A DNA stretch of 64,000 nt, from the NCBI GenBank assembly GCA_013399875.1, contig VXAZ01000607.1:496001-560000 (forward strand), in the 5' to 3' direction. The translations under genes and the position numbers were made by a program. Below the pieces are notes generated by a model. The model was not told the DNA's origin, did not search any database, and saw only the letters and a list, made by a program, of their open reading frames with translations. The DNA comes from Gymnorhina tibicen. Taxonomy: Eukaryota > Chordata > Aves > Passeriformes > Artamidae. Below are positions 10,690 through 21,017 of this stretch, in pieces. Numbering within the stretch: the first letter of the stretch is position 1; the number at the start of each line of letters is the position of its first letter.

Positions 10690-10870
10690 CCTTTCTTCTC
10701 TTCCTCTCCTTTTTTTCACAAAAAAATCTGAAGCCATTTCCAGTATTACAGCTTTTGCTGCATAAAGCAGGGGGATTTTCTTCAGGGAGCAAAAAATTGA
10801 TTCCGAGGTTTCCATTAAGTGACATTAGCACAGCACGGCCTCTTCCAAGGGCTGAGCTTGGCAGTGAATG
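10690..10870. promoter_or_regulatory. Weak candidate regulatory island
   Basis: Pyrimidine tract (10692-10720), A7 run and AT-rich, CpG-poor sequence through about 10830 (ATTGATTCCGAGG, CATTAAGTGACATTAGC). Weaker in motif content than its neighbours. Confidence 0.2.
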
Positions 10871-11189
10871 TGTTGTAAAAGAAATGGGGTCTTTGCAAGG
10901 CCCGACTTCGGTGGAATTGGGCTGCAACAGCCCCAATAAGCTGCTTTTACAGTGGGGCATGGGAGCTGGCCTCTGGAGAGCCTGGGGAGGGTCAGCCTGG
11001 CACTGGGATGGGGCTCTGCTGGCATTGCACAGGTTTTTCCTCCCGTCTGAGGAGCCCCAGGCCTGAGGAGATGAGGTCTTGGTTGGAGTGTGCCCTGCGA
11101 TGGGGTCAGCTCCTCGAGAACAGCCCTCAGCCTCTCCCCGAGTGCCCCCACTGCTCCGTCATCTTCAGCAGCATCCGCACTCCTGGCAG

Positions 11190-11215
11190 GCCTTTCCCTT
11201 TCCCTCTCCCTCTCN
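11190..11215 (+). repeat. CT-rich tract with one unresolved base
   Basis: A CCCTTT/CCCTCT pyrimidine run ends at the single N at 11215. The ambiguous base at the end of a simple repeat suggests an uncertain repeat length in the assembly. Confidence 0.7.
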
Positions 11216-11299
11216 GACACCTCAGTGACGGTGACGTGGCTTCACCTTGGCACGGCAGTGATTGTGCCAGACAGAGCTGTTTAAATACCACCAGACAGA

Positions 11300-11425
11300 G
11301 TGTTACTCACAGGAAAATGAGGCCTTAAATGTCATTATTTGTGTCATTATTAATAGCCCCTAATTGTGTTCTCTAATCATCATGAAATTATGTTAATATT
11401 AATATTCACATCAAAACTGCCTAGG
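11300..11425. promoter_or_regulatory. Candidate regulatory island with 10-mer direct repeat
   Basis: TGTCATTATT occurs at 11330-11339 and again at 11342-11351, 12 bp apart, followed by TAATAG, CTAATTGTG, TAATCATCATG and a TTAATATTAATATTC run. Homeodomain cores dominate. Flanks are GC-rich. Confidence 0.35.
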
Positions 11426-11689
11426 GAAGGAGGAGAACTTCTTGTTAAAAAAAACCCCAGCCCTACTCTGTGTCAATCCCCATTAATGGGAAACACTTGC
11501 CTGGCGCGCCGGAGATACGGATCACATCGGGGAATCCTCTGCGCCTCCGAGCCCTGGGAAAGGCTCTGCCTGCCGACATCCAGGGACCTCTGACACCCTC
11601 AGACCCCATCACTGTTCTGTGAGGAGCTGTATTTCATTCAGGAGTGCTTCCAACAAATCTGCTGGAGGGAGGGAAGCCAGATTCTTTAC

Positions 11690-11910
11690 TTCCACTGGGA
11701 AATCTCAGAGGTGCAGGAATATCGCAATGTTTTGTAGCATTACTGGCTTTTGGTACATGTTTTTGCTCTGCTGAGTTTATTCTTTTCATTGTGTTTTTGC
11801 CAGCATGAAAATCCACCCGAGAGAACAGCAACAGTGTGAGCCCACCAAAGAAACCTTTGGAAAAAGCCTTCCAAAGGCTTTTATTCATTAACTTCAATGA
11901 CTGTTGCTCA
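11690..11910. promoter_or_regulatory. Candidate regulatory island with competing hairpins
   Basis: CpG-poor island containing two overlapping perfect 9-bp inverted repeats: CCTTTGGAA/TTCCAAAGG (11854-11862 and 11869-11877) and AAAAGCCTT/AAGGCTTTT (11862-11870 and 11874-11882). Only one stem can form at a time on a single strand. Whether this is transcribed is unknown. Confidence 0.3.
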
Positions 11911-12474
11911 AGAGCTGAATTCTGGGATGCTAAGGACATTTGGCACCCTGGACCATCATTACAGTCATTTTAACAGCTCCCCTAGGGCCCCATTGAAGCC
12001 TTTACCTCTCCACAGCCCCATTGCCCAGCTGATGCCCACCTGCCACGAGCTGCAGCCTCTGCCCCCACCACCTCCTGTCCTGACCGTCAGATGTCCTGGA
12101 TGAAGGACGAGGAACCAGTTTTTTTCTGGAAAGAAAGGGTAATCAGAAGAAATGGCTTTCTCTGCAATTTTCCCCATTTTCCAAGCAGCTCCACTTGCGA
12201 GTACCCAAATGCCTGACTTAATAAAACAGAGGTTTCAAAGTGGCAACTATTATACCTCGAGTTAAATATAACTCAGAGCTTGAAAATAACTTCAGAGCAC
12301 ATGCTCAGGGAGCTGACAGGGGGATGGTTTGGAGAACAGCTCCAACAGGTCCCTCCTGGGTGTGGAGGCAGCTTCCCCTGCCTTCCCTCACCAGCTGCAC
12401 TGCCAGGCCCGGGCCCGGGCAGCTTCAAATCCCCTTTTCCCTGGGGCTGGGGGGAAGGAAGTTTGCGAAGGTGT

Positions 12475-12670
12475 TTAACACTTCCATGTGAATGATTTTT
12501 CCATAAAATATTAATGACGTAGATATAACCTAATTGAGTCCTCAGGGCAATAACCTCTGACAAAACGGCCCTGATTAGGAGATAATTGACTGTGCTGGAA
12601 TGGCGGTTACAGAGCTTAATGTTGGCAAGGTCCATTATCTGAGGATAACGACCCCCTTTTGCCAGGCGCC
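12475..12670. promoter_or_regulatory. Candidate regulatory island
   Basis: AT-rich block with TTAATGACGTAG (CRE-like TGACGT), CCTAATTGAGTC, GATTAGGAGATAATTG and GGTTACAGAGCTTAATG. It is flanked on both sides by G/C-rich sequence, with a sharp edge near 12650. Confidence 0.35.
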
Positions 12671-12899
12671 AGGGCCATCAGGGGGGCTTTTGGGGGAATA
12701 AATCCTTCCTTACCTCTTTTGTCCGATACTTCAGAAATTATTCCGTTATCCTGTGACCGGATGGGGCGGGCTGGCAGGGTGACAGTCCTGGTTCTTGTTC
12801 TGGTCCTAAGTGCCCTGGACAAACACAAAGCGCAAGAGATGGTGTTTTCCCCCAAAACCAAACGTTTTCTGTGCTCTCCCCCAGAGCTGCACATATAGG

Positions 12900-13140
12900 G
12901 ACATTCAAGAAAGCATTAATATAAAACACCATTGACTTCAATTTATATTAATACACTGTGCAGTGAACTGAGGTGGCTGATTCACAATCCTCATCAGATT
13001 TCAGTGCGCCGGGTAAATCAGCTCCCTTGGTTCACTGTAGTTTAATTATAAGCAAATTGCAAGTGAATTAAGATAAATCGAATTAGAACCACTTTAATAC
13101 TGAACAAAAACGCCCACCGAGGAGTCTGTGGAAGTTTAAC
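12900..13140. promoter_or_regulatory. Candidate regulatory island with nested palindromes
   Basis: ATTAATATAAA at 12915-12925 and TTTATATTAAT at 12942-12952 form perfect 11-bp arms around ATTGACTTCAAT (12931-12942), itself a palindrome with a CT centre. A second cluster at 13038-13105 has TTTAATTATAAGC, AATTGCAAGTGAATTAAG and CGAATTAG cores. The CATTGACTTCAAT core also resembles a segment of old sauropsid repeats, so part may be an exapted relic. Confidence 0.35.
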
Positions 13141-13159
13141 TACTCCACTTGGAGAGGTG

Positions 13160-14580
13160 ACTTGGGACACATTGGCCAGGCACACACCGACGCCGGGGCT
13201 GGAGCAGGAGCTGGCTCCGAGAGGCTGCTGCCAAGCGGGAAGAGCAGCGGGAGCACGGCCACTGACCCCTGGCAGCTCCCTTGGTCCGGCCCGTGCGGCC
13301 ACTGGACCACAGGACTGGCCTCTCTCGGAGCCAGGGAGCAGAGCCAGAGCAGCGTACGGGAGGTTGAAAGTAGGGGAGAGGGGGAGCTGGAGCAGACTGC
13401 TGCGGCACAAATTGGAAGCTGGGGTGGCTCTTTCTTCTTGTCCTTCTTTCTTCCCTCCCAGGGAAGTGTCATTTGTACAAATTGCCCGTCCGTGCCAGCT
13501 TGGGAGAGACCTCACACGGGAAACCTGGAGCCTTCCCCGCTTTTCATGTGAGCGGATGCCCCTTTTATTTCTGAGCAAGGAGTAAGTGGAGAAGAAAGGA
13601 GCTCCTGTCAGCCTCCGGGAGACAAATTGCTTCCTGCAGCCAGAGGTGCCTCCGCTGTAACAACCGCCCGCTCCGGAGGTGAGCCGAGCTGCCCCCAGCC
13701 TCTCCCCTCTCCCCAGCTCCCGCCTTTTAAATTGAGCCCCGGAGAAGTAACCAACCCTCGCTTTCATTTTTATCTGGCCAGGATGATTTACTGGGCCGCT
13801 GCGTGGAGGCGCAAGCAAGGCTCGGGCGGCAGGAGCAGCGCGCTGCCTAAATGGAATGACCCGGGCTGCCCGGGGTTAAGGACAGCGGCCGTGCCCCCGT
13901 GCGCTGCCTCCGCCGCTCGGATGGGCTCTTATCTCCCCGGGCGCTCCCCTCCCGAAGGCAGGTGGGCAGAAGGGCTGCCGGAGGATTGCAAGCCATAAAG
14001 TTATTAAAACAGCGGAGGCAACAAAGCGGCGCAGCTTCCCCGCTGCTCTGACATTTCCAGAGGGTGAAAGGTAAAAACACGCTCTATAAAAACCCAGCCC
14101 GGGGTTTGCGGCTGCTGCCGGAGCTCTCGGAGCAGCTAATTAAACGGGAGGGGCAAAGCCGCAGAGAAACTTTCAGCCAGCAAATCAAAGCCCAGCCTGG
14201 CAGGGAGCGGGGGCTGCGGGAAGGACACCCCTTTTCCCCTTTGAACCTCCTTTTTTGGGGAAAAGTGGGAGCGGGGCTTGGCGTAACCATCCGCAGCCCC
14301 TAATTATCCCCCTGAACTCAAAGCGTCGAGGCCGGGAGCCAAAACACAGGGGAAAAAGCGCTGTTGATGGCAGAGCTGCACGGGCAAGTGGCGCATTCCC
14401 ACACTCCACCCCCAGCTCTGCTGGGTTCTGCCCCGGTTTGCTCTGGGCTCTGTGACCCCCACCCCGGGGGGATGGAGGCGAGTGCACCCCGTGTCTGTGG
14501 GGTCGCCACCTCCTGCCGCCTCTCTGCACAGACACGTCCCCTTGTCTGATTGATCTGTGCGAGCTGCCCGCCCGCCCCCT
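13160..14580. promoter_or_regulatory. CpG-rich segment with TATA box
   Basis: CpG dinucleotides are frequent, most densely at 13650-14240. A TATA box (TATAAAAA, 14085-14092, plus strand) sits in it, followed by GC-rich sequence where a start near 14115 would fall. A CCATAAA site lies at 13993-13999 and CTAATTAAACGGG near 14136. No coding exon is recognised downstream; a 258-codon minus-strand frame at 13042-13818 lacks any family signature. The segment could be a promoter of an unannotated transcript or a CpG-rich enhancer. Confidence 0.35.
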
Positions 14581-14700
14581 ATCGCTAATGGCCTCATTAG
14601 TTAGGGAAAAGGGCTGCTGAAGTCAATTTATGATATGGAATAGTGAAAAACCAGCAAAATCAATAATTCTGCAGAGTCAGAGGTAGGCTGGGGGAAGTGA
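14581..14700. promoter_or_regulatory. Small homeodomain island
   Basis: CTAATG at 14585-14590 and CATTAG at 14595-14600 form an inverted pair of homeodomain-type half sites with a 4-base spacer, followed by CAATTTATGATATGG and AATCAATAATTC. It abuts the CpG-rich segment. Confidence 0.3.
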
Positions 14701-15640
14701 GGGGGACGGGGTGAGTTCAGGTAACCAGTGAGCTTGAAACCCCCGTTCCCGCCATCCGGCCTCGTGTTCCATCCCCGCTCGGATCCCGTCCGGATGAGAC
14801 GCCCTGCGCTCGCTGCTCCCAGCCCTCCCCCGGCCTGGACATGCACAGCACCCCAGGCTCCTCTCCCCCCGCGGGGCTGTGCCACCAGCCACCTCTCCAG
14901 GGAGGGAACGTGGTGCCCAGGCTGCCCCCGCCAGATCCCGAGGCTCCGGAGCTCAGGCGGGGAGAGGGCGGATGTGGCAAGAGCTTCCTCGGGTCCGCCT
15001 GAGCTGGGAAGAGGCAGATCTGATGGAAGTGGCTCAGCAGTGTTCCTGTCAAAGACACCCTGTAGCTGTGTGAGGGCTCAAGAGCTGGAGCCAGACAGGT
15101 TTGGATGAGTCAGGCAGCGGGAGTTACCCATGGCAGGAGTGATGGAGGGTTTCCTGTTCTGGGGAGGCAGCAGTTCAGGGAGGGATTTGTTCTTTTGAAG
15201 CCTGCTGGAGTTCATGCAGGAGTTAATCTGGAGCAGCCAAATGTACCCGGCTGTGCACAGAGGGATCCCAAAGGTTCCCTCTGATCCATGATCCAAAACC
15301 ACAGGCCCCCTGTGACAGGGGCTGCTGTAAAGCCTCTTGCCAAATATCTCTGTTCAGTGGTAATTCCTATTATAGCTGATTTCTGCCGTGTGGCTGCACA
15401 CCCCGTGGTTTACAAGAGCTCTGGAGCGCTGGAAGAGAGCAAAAAATGGGAGTTTGGAAAAATAACCACAGAATGGTGAATGTGGTTTTTTAACTTTTCT
15501 CATCAAATTATGGAAACGAGGAATCAGAGGATGCCCTCCGTGCCCACCCTGGCTCACGGCCACCCAGCCATCCTCCCTCCCACCCAACCTGTGCTTCGAG
15601 GCACACACACCTCTGTTCCATCTTCCCTGTCTCTCGCCGT
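14701..15640. other. GC-rich non-coding background
   Basis: No gene recognised. CpG content falls from left to right. The AT-richer patch at 15440-15520 shows no clear site arrangement. Confidence 0.5.
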
Positions 15641-15649
15641 TGTTTTTCC

Positions 15650-15860
15650 TCGGTATAAATTTTGCATTTCTAGCCTGCTTGTCATATTTCCTACCGGATT
15701 GGGTGTTTAATTAAAATCATAATTAAAATTGATCTCCTCATTAGCATGCACCTGCTCTGCTGCTCGCGTCCTGGCATTTAATTATGCGCTGAAGATGTCA
15801 AGTCTGACAGGCGAGAATGAGACCCCGGCCAGTAACCTCTGACAGGACTTCCCAGTGACA
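15650..15860. promoter_or_regulatory. Strong candidate regulatory island
   Basis: TAATTAAAAT occurs at 15708-15717 and 15720-15729, a 12-bp-spaced direct repeat, then CATTAGCATGC and TTTAATTATGCGC. The TALE-homeodomain (MEIS/TGIF) core TGACAG is present at 15805-15810 and 15840-15845, both within a TCTGACAGG context. Such HOX-like plus TALE pairing is typical of developmental enhancers. Conservation is untested. Confidence 0.4.
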
Positions 15861-16078
15861 ACATCTGGATACCGGAGCCCATCTGCTGGGACGGCCTCGG
15901 TGCCTGACAGGGAGACATGGGCACCACTGGAGCTGGGGGCTGGCAGCCCCGGGGGTCAGTGGGGTCTGCACCCCAGCACACCCGCTCTGGAGGTTTCCGG
16001 CATGGAAATGCGTGGGGACAGTTTCCCCAGCTGGTACAAACATCTCCGTACTCCCTGGGCTCCCTTCAGCACCGGTAC

Positions 16079-16108
16079 TGAGATCCAAGCCGGCCTGAGA
16101 TCCAAGCC
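16079..16108. repeat. 13-bp direct repeat
   Basis: TGAGATCCAAGCC at 16079-16091 is repeated at 16096-16108, a 17-bp period. Short local duplication; no function proposed. Confidence 0.8.
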
Positions 16109-16189
16109 TGCGCTCCTCTGGAGAGGCCCAGCAGCCCAGGTTGCTCTCCCTTCACTGGGGAAAGCAAAGCTCCCCTCACCTGGCCTTGG

Positions 16190-16420
16190 GGTGGCCATTA
16201 AGGGAATTATCCGGGTAATTTCTGGCTCTGAAAGCGCATCTGCTCTTTTCCCTGTGTGCCAGGCAATAAAGCTGCCAAAAGGCATTTTTGGGGCTGTTAT
16301 CCATGAGTTTTATTCGCCTGCACTTTGGAAGTCTCTCACTGATGGATGTGGGTTCAGTGGGATCTGTGAAGCAATGAAAGCTGACATCGAACGTACTGCC
16401 CAAATTTATGGCTCTCCCTA
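16190..16420. promoter_or_regulatory. Weak candidate regulatory island
   Basis: CpG-poor sequence with GGGTAATTTCTGG, CAATAAAGCTGCC and TTTATGGCTC near 16407. Modest AT enrichment only. Confidence 0.2.
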
Positions 16421-16739
16421 CGGCTCCCTGGGGACCCAGCGCGTTTGGAACCCAGGACCTGCCTCTCCTCTTGCTCTCAGCGCTGGATGGGGCTTGGGCA
16501 GTGCTGAGCAGTGTCTCCAAAGTCCTTCCACTGTGGAAACCCCAGCTCAGCCACTCTGAGCAGTGCAAGGGATGCTGCTTCTCAGCAAAGTGCTCTGGTG
16601 AAGAGCACAGAGGAGAATCCCCTCCTGTACAAGTGCTCATTGCTGGTTCTTGTTCCTGCCCAGCCGGGAGCAGCTGGTGACACACGGCAGCGGGCCCGCC
16701 CGTGTCAGGGACGGGCTGGGGGAACAACACCTGCAGGTG

Positions 16740-16830
16740 GAGATGCCCTTACCTTTTTATGGCTCCTTTTATGGCCGAGGCCATCAAATGCCAGATGCAG
16801 AGACCTTTATGGCTGGAGAAGCTGGGGCTG
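16740..16830. promoter_or_regulatory. Cluster of three TTTATGG sites
   Basis: TTTATGG occurs at 16756-16762, 16768-16774 and 16806-16812, all on the plus strand, the first two 12 bp apart. TTTATGGC is the complement of the GYMATAAA consensus used by CDX and posterior HOX proteins. A similar cluster lies at 26.09 kb. Function is inferred. Confidence 0.35.
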
Positions 16831-17109
16831 GAGCCGAGGCTGAAGGTTTATCGCAGCTGGGCTCCCTCGTTCGGGGACACTCCGAGTGCCAAAGTGGGGG
16901 AACGCCGTGGGCGCTGCGGCCCCGTGGGAGCAGAGTTACCTTCGCAGGAACAAACTTCACATGTGGCCTGAGAGTGAAGTAGAAATGTTCCCGGCTGGCC
17001 GTAAGGACACGAAGGGACCCTTTACAGTAACAACCACTGCAATGCAAACCCAGAGTTATTAAACCCCACCAAACCTGGCAGCAGCAGCCGTATGACCACT
17101 CCTCAGAAA

Positions 17110-17240
17110 GACAGTCCGGCCCTTTAGGCATAAATAAGGCACTTGAACATTATGAAGAGAAATACACAAGCGTTAATAGCCAGACAGCAACACAGCATCC
17201 CATTGGGAACGTTATTTATGAGCCTGTATTGCTGCCAATC
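17110..17240. promoter_or_regulatory. Weak candidate regulatory island
   Basis: AT-rich stretch with GGCATAAATAAGGC near 17127, GCGTTAATAGCC near 17171 and ACGTTATTTATGAGC near 17209. No strong arrangement. Confidence 0.25.
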
Positions 17241-17419
17241 CTGCTGGGAAAAATCCTGCTGCACGAAATGAGATCCGGGAAGGCTGCGGCGTGCACGGGA
17301 TGGAGCGGGGTCAGCCACGGCAGCGGGACCAGCACCTGGCCGGGGACACGGCTCCAGCGCTGCCTCAGCACAACAGAGCAGGACTATCCTGCCAGACCCC
17401 GGGGTGCTTCATTTGGGCA

Positions 17420-17770
17420 CATTCTCCGTGACTTTAATGAGATTTTTGCATGAGTAATAATTCATCAGCCTGGAGGACGGGCCAGGGAGAGCTGGAGCGT
17501 GGGCACTTGCCAGGCTGTGCTGGAAGCGGGGCCGTGGCGCAGGGAGCAGCCGCACACCCCCTGTGCTGCTCTTGGAATGGGCACGGGAGAGAAGTGGAGC
17601 CTAAAGAAACATTTGTCATTTGAGTTGTAATTACACGATTACGTAAATGCGTGATATTAGTAGTCAAGAGCCTGGAGTTTTCACTAAAGAGTCCCTTAAG
17701 TAAATAAACATTTTCAAGCGATTACGTTGTTGGGATGAGATTTTTTTAAAAATAAAACGTGAAGAATTGT
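17420..17770. promoter_or_regulatory. Candidate regulatory islands with PAR-bZIP site
   Basis: A left patch (17430-17470) reads TTTTTGCATGAGTAATAATTC. A right patch (17600-17760) contains GTAATTACACGATTACG and the palindrome TTACGTAA at 17639-17646, the binding core of NFIL3/PAR-bZIP factors. CpG-poor apart from the sites themselves. Confidence 0.35.
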
Positions 17771-18004
17771 GCAGGATGACACTGGAAAGCACGGTGGAAA
17801 ACCAAACCAAACCCAAACCAGCGACTGTCAGGGCAGCAGGTGAGGGACACATCGGGCTCTGCAGTGGTGGCTCGTTTTTGGACCGCTGCTCCCAGAGACA
17901 GGCTCTGGACACGAAGGCAGTGTGAATTAGGAGTGAAAAGACAATTCAGCTTAATTTTAAGAGATACCACTGTGGAGAAGGCACATGACGATGGCAGTTG
18001 CAGT

Positions 18005-18195
18005 GGAAGTACAGAATATAAATAAATATACGTGTAAAACCAAACAAAAGCCCATCAAAACAAGCAAGAACCAAACCCAATCCCTGCATTACACTCAGTA
18101 ATTAAATATTTATCAGAGCAGAGGAAGTAAAATCCATTTACTGCTTTAGGCCAGTTACAATCTTCCTTTTAAAAATCCTTTGCAATTAGTTCATT
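18005..18195. promoter_or_regulatory. Candidate regulatory island
   Basis: AT-rich, CpG-poor sequence with AATATAAATAAATATACG, CAGTAATTAAATATTTATC and TTTGCAATTAG. Homeodomain/FOX-like cores are present without a distinctive order. Confidence 0.3.
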
Positions 18196-18800
18196 CCTCC
18201 CTGAGAGACAAGAACACTGGAATAGTTTCCAGGTCCATCCTGAGCAAACTGTGGAGCATTTTCTCTCCTGATTTCTGTGTGTGCACGAGGGTTCCAAGGA
18301 ACTTTGAGCAGCTCAGGCCTTCCCGCTGCGTGTCCTGAGTGCGGGCTTACCTGGACCCTGCAAGTGGGAGGGGTTGCCCTGGTGTTTCCCATTAATCCTG
18401 GTGGGATCACCACGAGCTGTGTTTCCTTTATCCTCGGGAAGGGCTCCAGAGAGCTGTGTCTAAACAAGACAAACAGATCCAAGCTCCTTCCAGCTGGATT
18501 TTGGGGCAAGGGCTGCCTTTGCTGCCCGTGTGATGCCATCTGGTTCAGGGTTCCTGATTTAGAACGCAGCTCTGCTCCTGTCCCTGGCGTTCCCCATCCC
18601 TTCAGGACCCAAACCGCAGGATGTGCCAGTGCCCAGGTTCTGCCTGTGTCTGCCAGGGGTTTAAACAACACAGGTGACAAGGGGCACAAGATCCTGCTGG
18701 CACCAGGAGCGAGGGCCCAGCCTTGACCCCGGAGCCCCGGGAGAGCCCCCGCTTCCCCTCTGTCCTCCTCAGCCCAGGACGCGAAGTGCCGTTCTGGAAT
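18196..18800. other. GC-rich non-coding background
   Basis: No gene recognised in either strand; open frames up to 167 codons look like chance. Confidence 0.5.
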
Positions 18801-18925
18801 TTCACATTTGAGGTAATTGCATTAAGGTAATTGCCACTGCAGCATTATTTCCCATTCCTGGGAGAGGCTGAGAGGAGGCTGAGTGCATTGTGTCTGCATT
18901 AGCAGATTAATAATTACAGCCCTTC
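18801..18925. promoter_or_regulatory. Candidate island with AGGTAATTGC direct repeat
   Basis: AGGTAATTGC is present at 18811-18820 and 18825-18834, a 14-bp period, in CpG-poor sequence followed by GATTAATAATTAC near 18905. The decamer contains a TAATTG homeodomain core next to AGGTA. Possibly a duplicated binding site. Confidence 0.35.
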
Positions 18926-19619
18926 GGAGCAGCGCCGGTTTGTGTGGATTCACAGCTGCCGGATCATTACCCGGCACACTTCAAGACACCCTATAGGAGC
19001 ACAACGCCGCGTGCTGCACAGTTTGCTTCCTCTGCTGCTGGGTCCTGGGTTTTCCACACTTTCGTCAGACTCACAGCTTGTAAGAAATAGAAAACATTTA
19101 CAACCTGAAGCGAGCGAGCTCTGGAGCCACGCGGAGCTGCGGAGCGCCGTCGGGGAATCTCGGATGAATGCCTTGGGAAGGAAATGTTCAGTCCCTCAGA
19201 GGAAGGCTTTACCCTTCCCAACACAGCCTGGTCCTTGGGAGGCTCTGGGTGCGTGTGGGACTGATCCCAGCCCAAGGCACTCCCCGTGACAAAGGAGATC
19301 TGCGGAGATCTTCCCCCACTGCGGAGCCACCGCCGCCTCTGCAGCAGCTCTGTTTGCTGCAAAATAATTTAGGAGAGGGAGCAGAAGGCTCCTGTGGCCT
19401 ATTGAAAAAGATGAATAATTTAGGGGAGCTGGATGAAATTACAGAGCAGGATAACTCAGCCTCACAAAGAGGATAACACACAAACTCTAACAGTCCCGTA
19501 GCATGAGGGAACAGCAGCTCTGTGTCCCACCTGGCAGAGCCCATCCCCATCACAAACCTGGCATGGGAGCCAGGCAAATTGGCAAGAGGACACGGATAGT
19601 TCACAGAGGGAACCACTCT

Positions 19620-19720
19620 GTTTAGCTCTGCTGCCTGATTAGAGCAAACTGAAAAATAAAAGCATTAATTGTGAACACAAAATTAGATTGATAAACTGAT
19701 TTCAGTTTTCACAGTCTGGG
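19620..19720. promoter_or_regulatory. Small AT-rich island with 16-bp palindrome
   Basis: AAACTGA at 19693-19699 and TCAGTTT at 19702-19708 form a palindrome with a TT centre. GCATTAATTGTG and AATTAGATTG precede it. Confidence 0.3.
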
Positions 19721-19986
19721 GTGTAAGAGGGCAAAGAGTTCACTTGAAAGCAAAGAATTCTGTCTTCCCTGATGGTGTCTCCTTCAAGTATCGATCAATG
19801 TCTGTATGAAGCATCTCATTTAGGACTCAAGCAATATTGTATTTCTTCTGCACCTTGAGGCGTTTCACAGGGAACTCTAGCGTGGAGCAAGTGCCAGTGG
19901 CTCGGAGGTGACGCAGTCAGGATAGCAGATCAGGGAGAGGACATTGGTTATTTTGGAAGGTCAGTGGGTGTGAGGATGGATCTGCA

Positions 19987-20044
19987 CATCCATCCATCCA
20001 TCCATCCATCCATCCATCCATCCATCCATCCCTCCATCCATCCC
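19987..20044. repeat. (CATC)n microsatellite
   Basis: About fourteen tetranucleotide units with two CCCT interruptions near the 3' end. Read as protein it gives runs of IHPS or WMDG in different frames, which explains the low-complexity open frames here. Confidence 0.95.
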
Positions 20045-20845
20045 TGCTCAGCCTGTAGGGAAAGAGGAGGGAACTGGAGGGAGCCTGATCCCAGCATCCC
20101 CCGGGCATCTGACCCCAGCACCTCAGGGCAGGCTGTGCAGGACCACGAGCAGGCTGATGCCAACACACTGGCAAGGCTCAGGAAGCAGCTGCTGAGCAGG
20201 TGGGGGGGTCCTGTGCTCCCAGGGGCCGCCCCATCCCAGCCCAGCAGCAGCTGCACTCCCAGCTCCCCGCTCCAGGGCAGCCGCCTCGCAGAGGGACCTG
20301 GATCAAGCTCTAAGCTGGATAAGTCCTTGTCGGAGGCACAGGGCGCCTGAACAGCCTCATGGCTTGACCTCTGAACATTGGAAATTATATTCCAATCTCT
20401 CTACAACACCCAGCGGAGTACCAGGACTGAACACCTACAACCACTCCGGCAGGGAAAGAGGATGACAGCTACATCTGTAATACCCAGCAGAGCAGAGGAG
20501 GCCGCTTCCTCTCGCTCTCTTCTCTCCCATTTTTACATATGCAATTACAGTGCCGAGCGTTATTTGGATTTGCCTCCGCAGCTGCTGCTGTCCTGCAGCG
20601 TGCTCCAGCCAAATTACATTTCCGAGATGACATTTCCACTCACAGCAGCGCAGCCCGGCTCCCCTCGTAACGGCGAGGAGAGGGACGCAATGGCTTTAGC
20701 ATTTGTTCTCCCCAACAAGCAGGGTTTGTTCTCGCACAGGCAGCGGCAGCGCCGGCTGTGAGGGGCCGGCTGGCTCTGCCCTGCGGCTTTGTGGGGAGCT
20801 CGCCGGGACAGATCGCTCCCAGCTGGAGAGCCGGGTCAGCGGGAG
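20045..20845. other. Non-coding background
   Basis: GC-rich with a mixed patch at 20370-20430 and a CpG-containing stretch at 20550-20830. No gene recognised. Confidence 0.5.
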
Positions 20846-20950
20846 CTGTGAAATAATGGGAGCTAATCTGGCTGTTGCATTTATTAATTCCCATTTACAC
20901 TTCTCTATCTCCTTCCCTGTTCATCAAGGCTGATTACACCAAGCTCGCTC
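20846..20950. promoter_or_regulatory. Small candidate regulatory island
   Basis: Contains GGAGCTAATCTGGC (an OTX-like TAATC core) and GCATTTATTAATTCCC. It lies just before the CR1 relic. Confidence 0.25.
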
Positions 20951-21017
20951 CCTCAGCAGCCGATGCCCTCTAACCATTGCCGTACCATCACCAGATCCTT
21001 GTCAGCTTTTCCACAGC

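Noticed and set aside
13042..13818. 258-codon minus-strand frame
   Set aside because: Lies in CpG-rich sequence where several frames are open, crosses an AT-rich island, and shows no family motif.
16066..16085. REST/NRSF site (TTCAGCACC)
   Set aside because: Only the left half site is present; the GGACAGCGCC half is missing.
19987..20044. Regular spacing that could suggest a CRISPR-like array
   Set aside because: It is a plain tetranucleotide microsatellite with no spacers, in a vertebrate genome.
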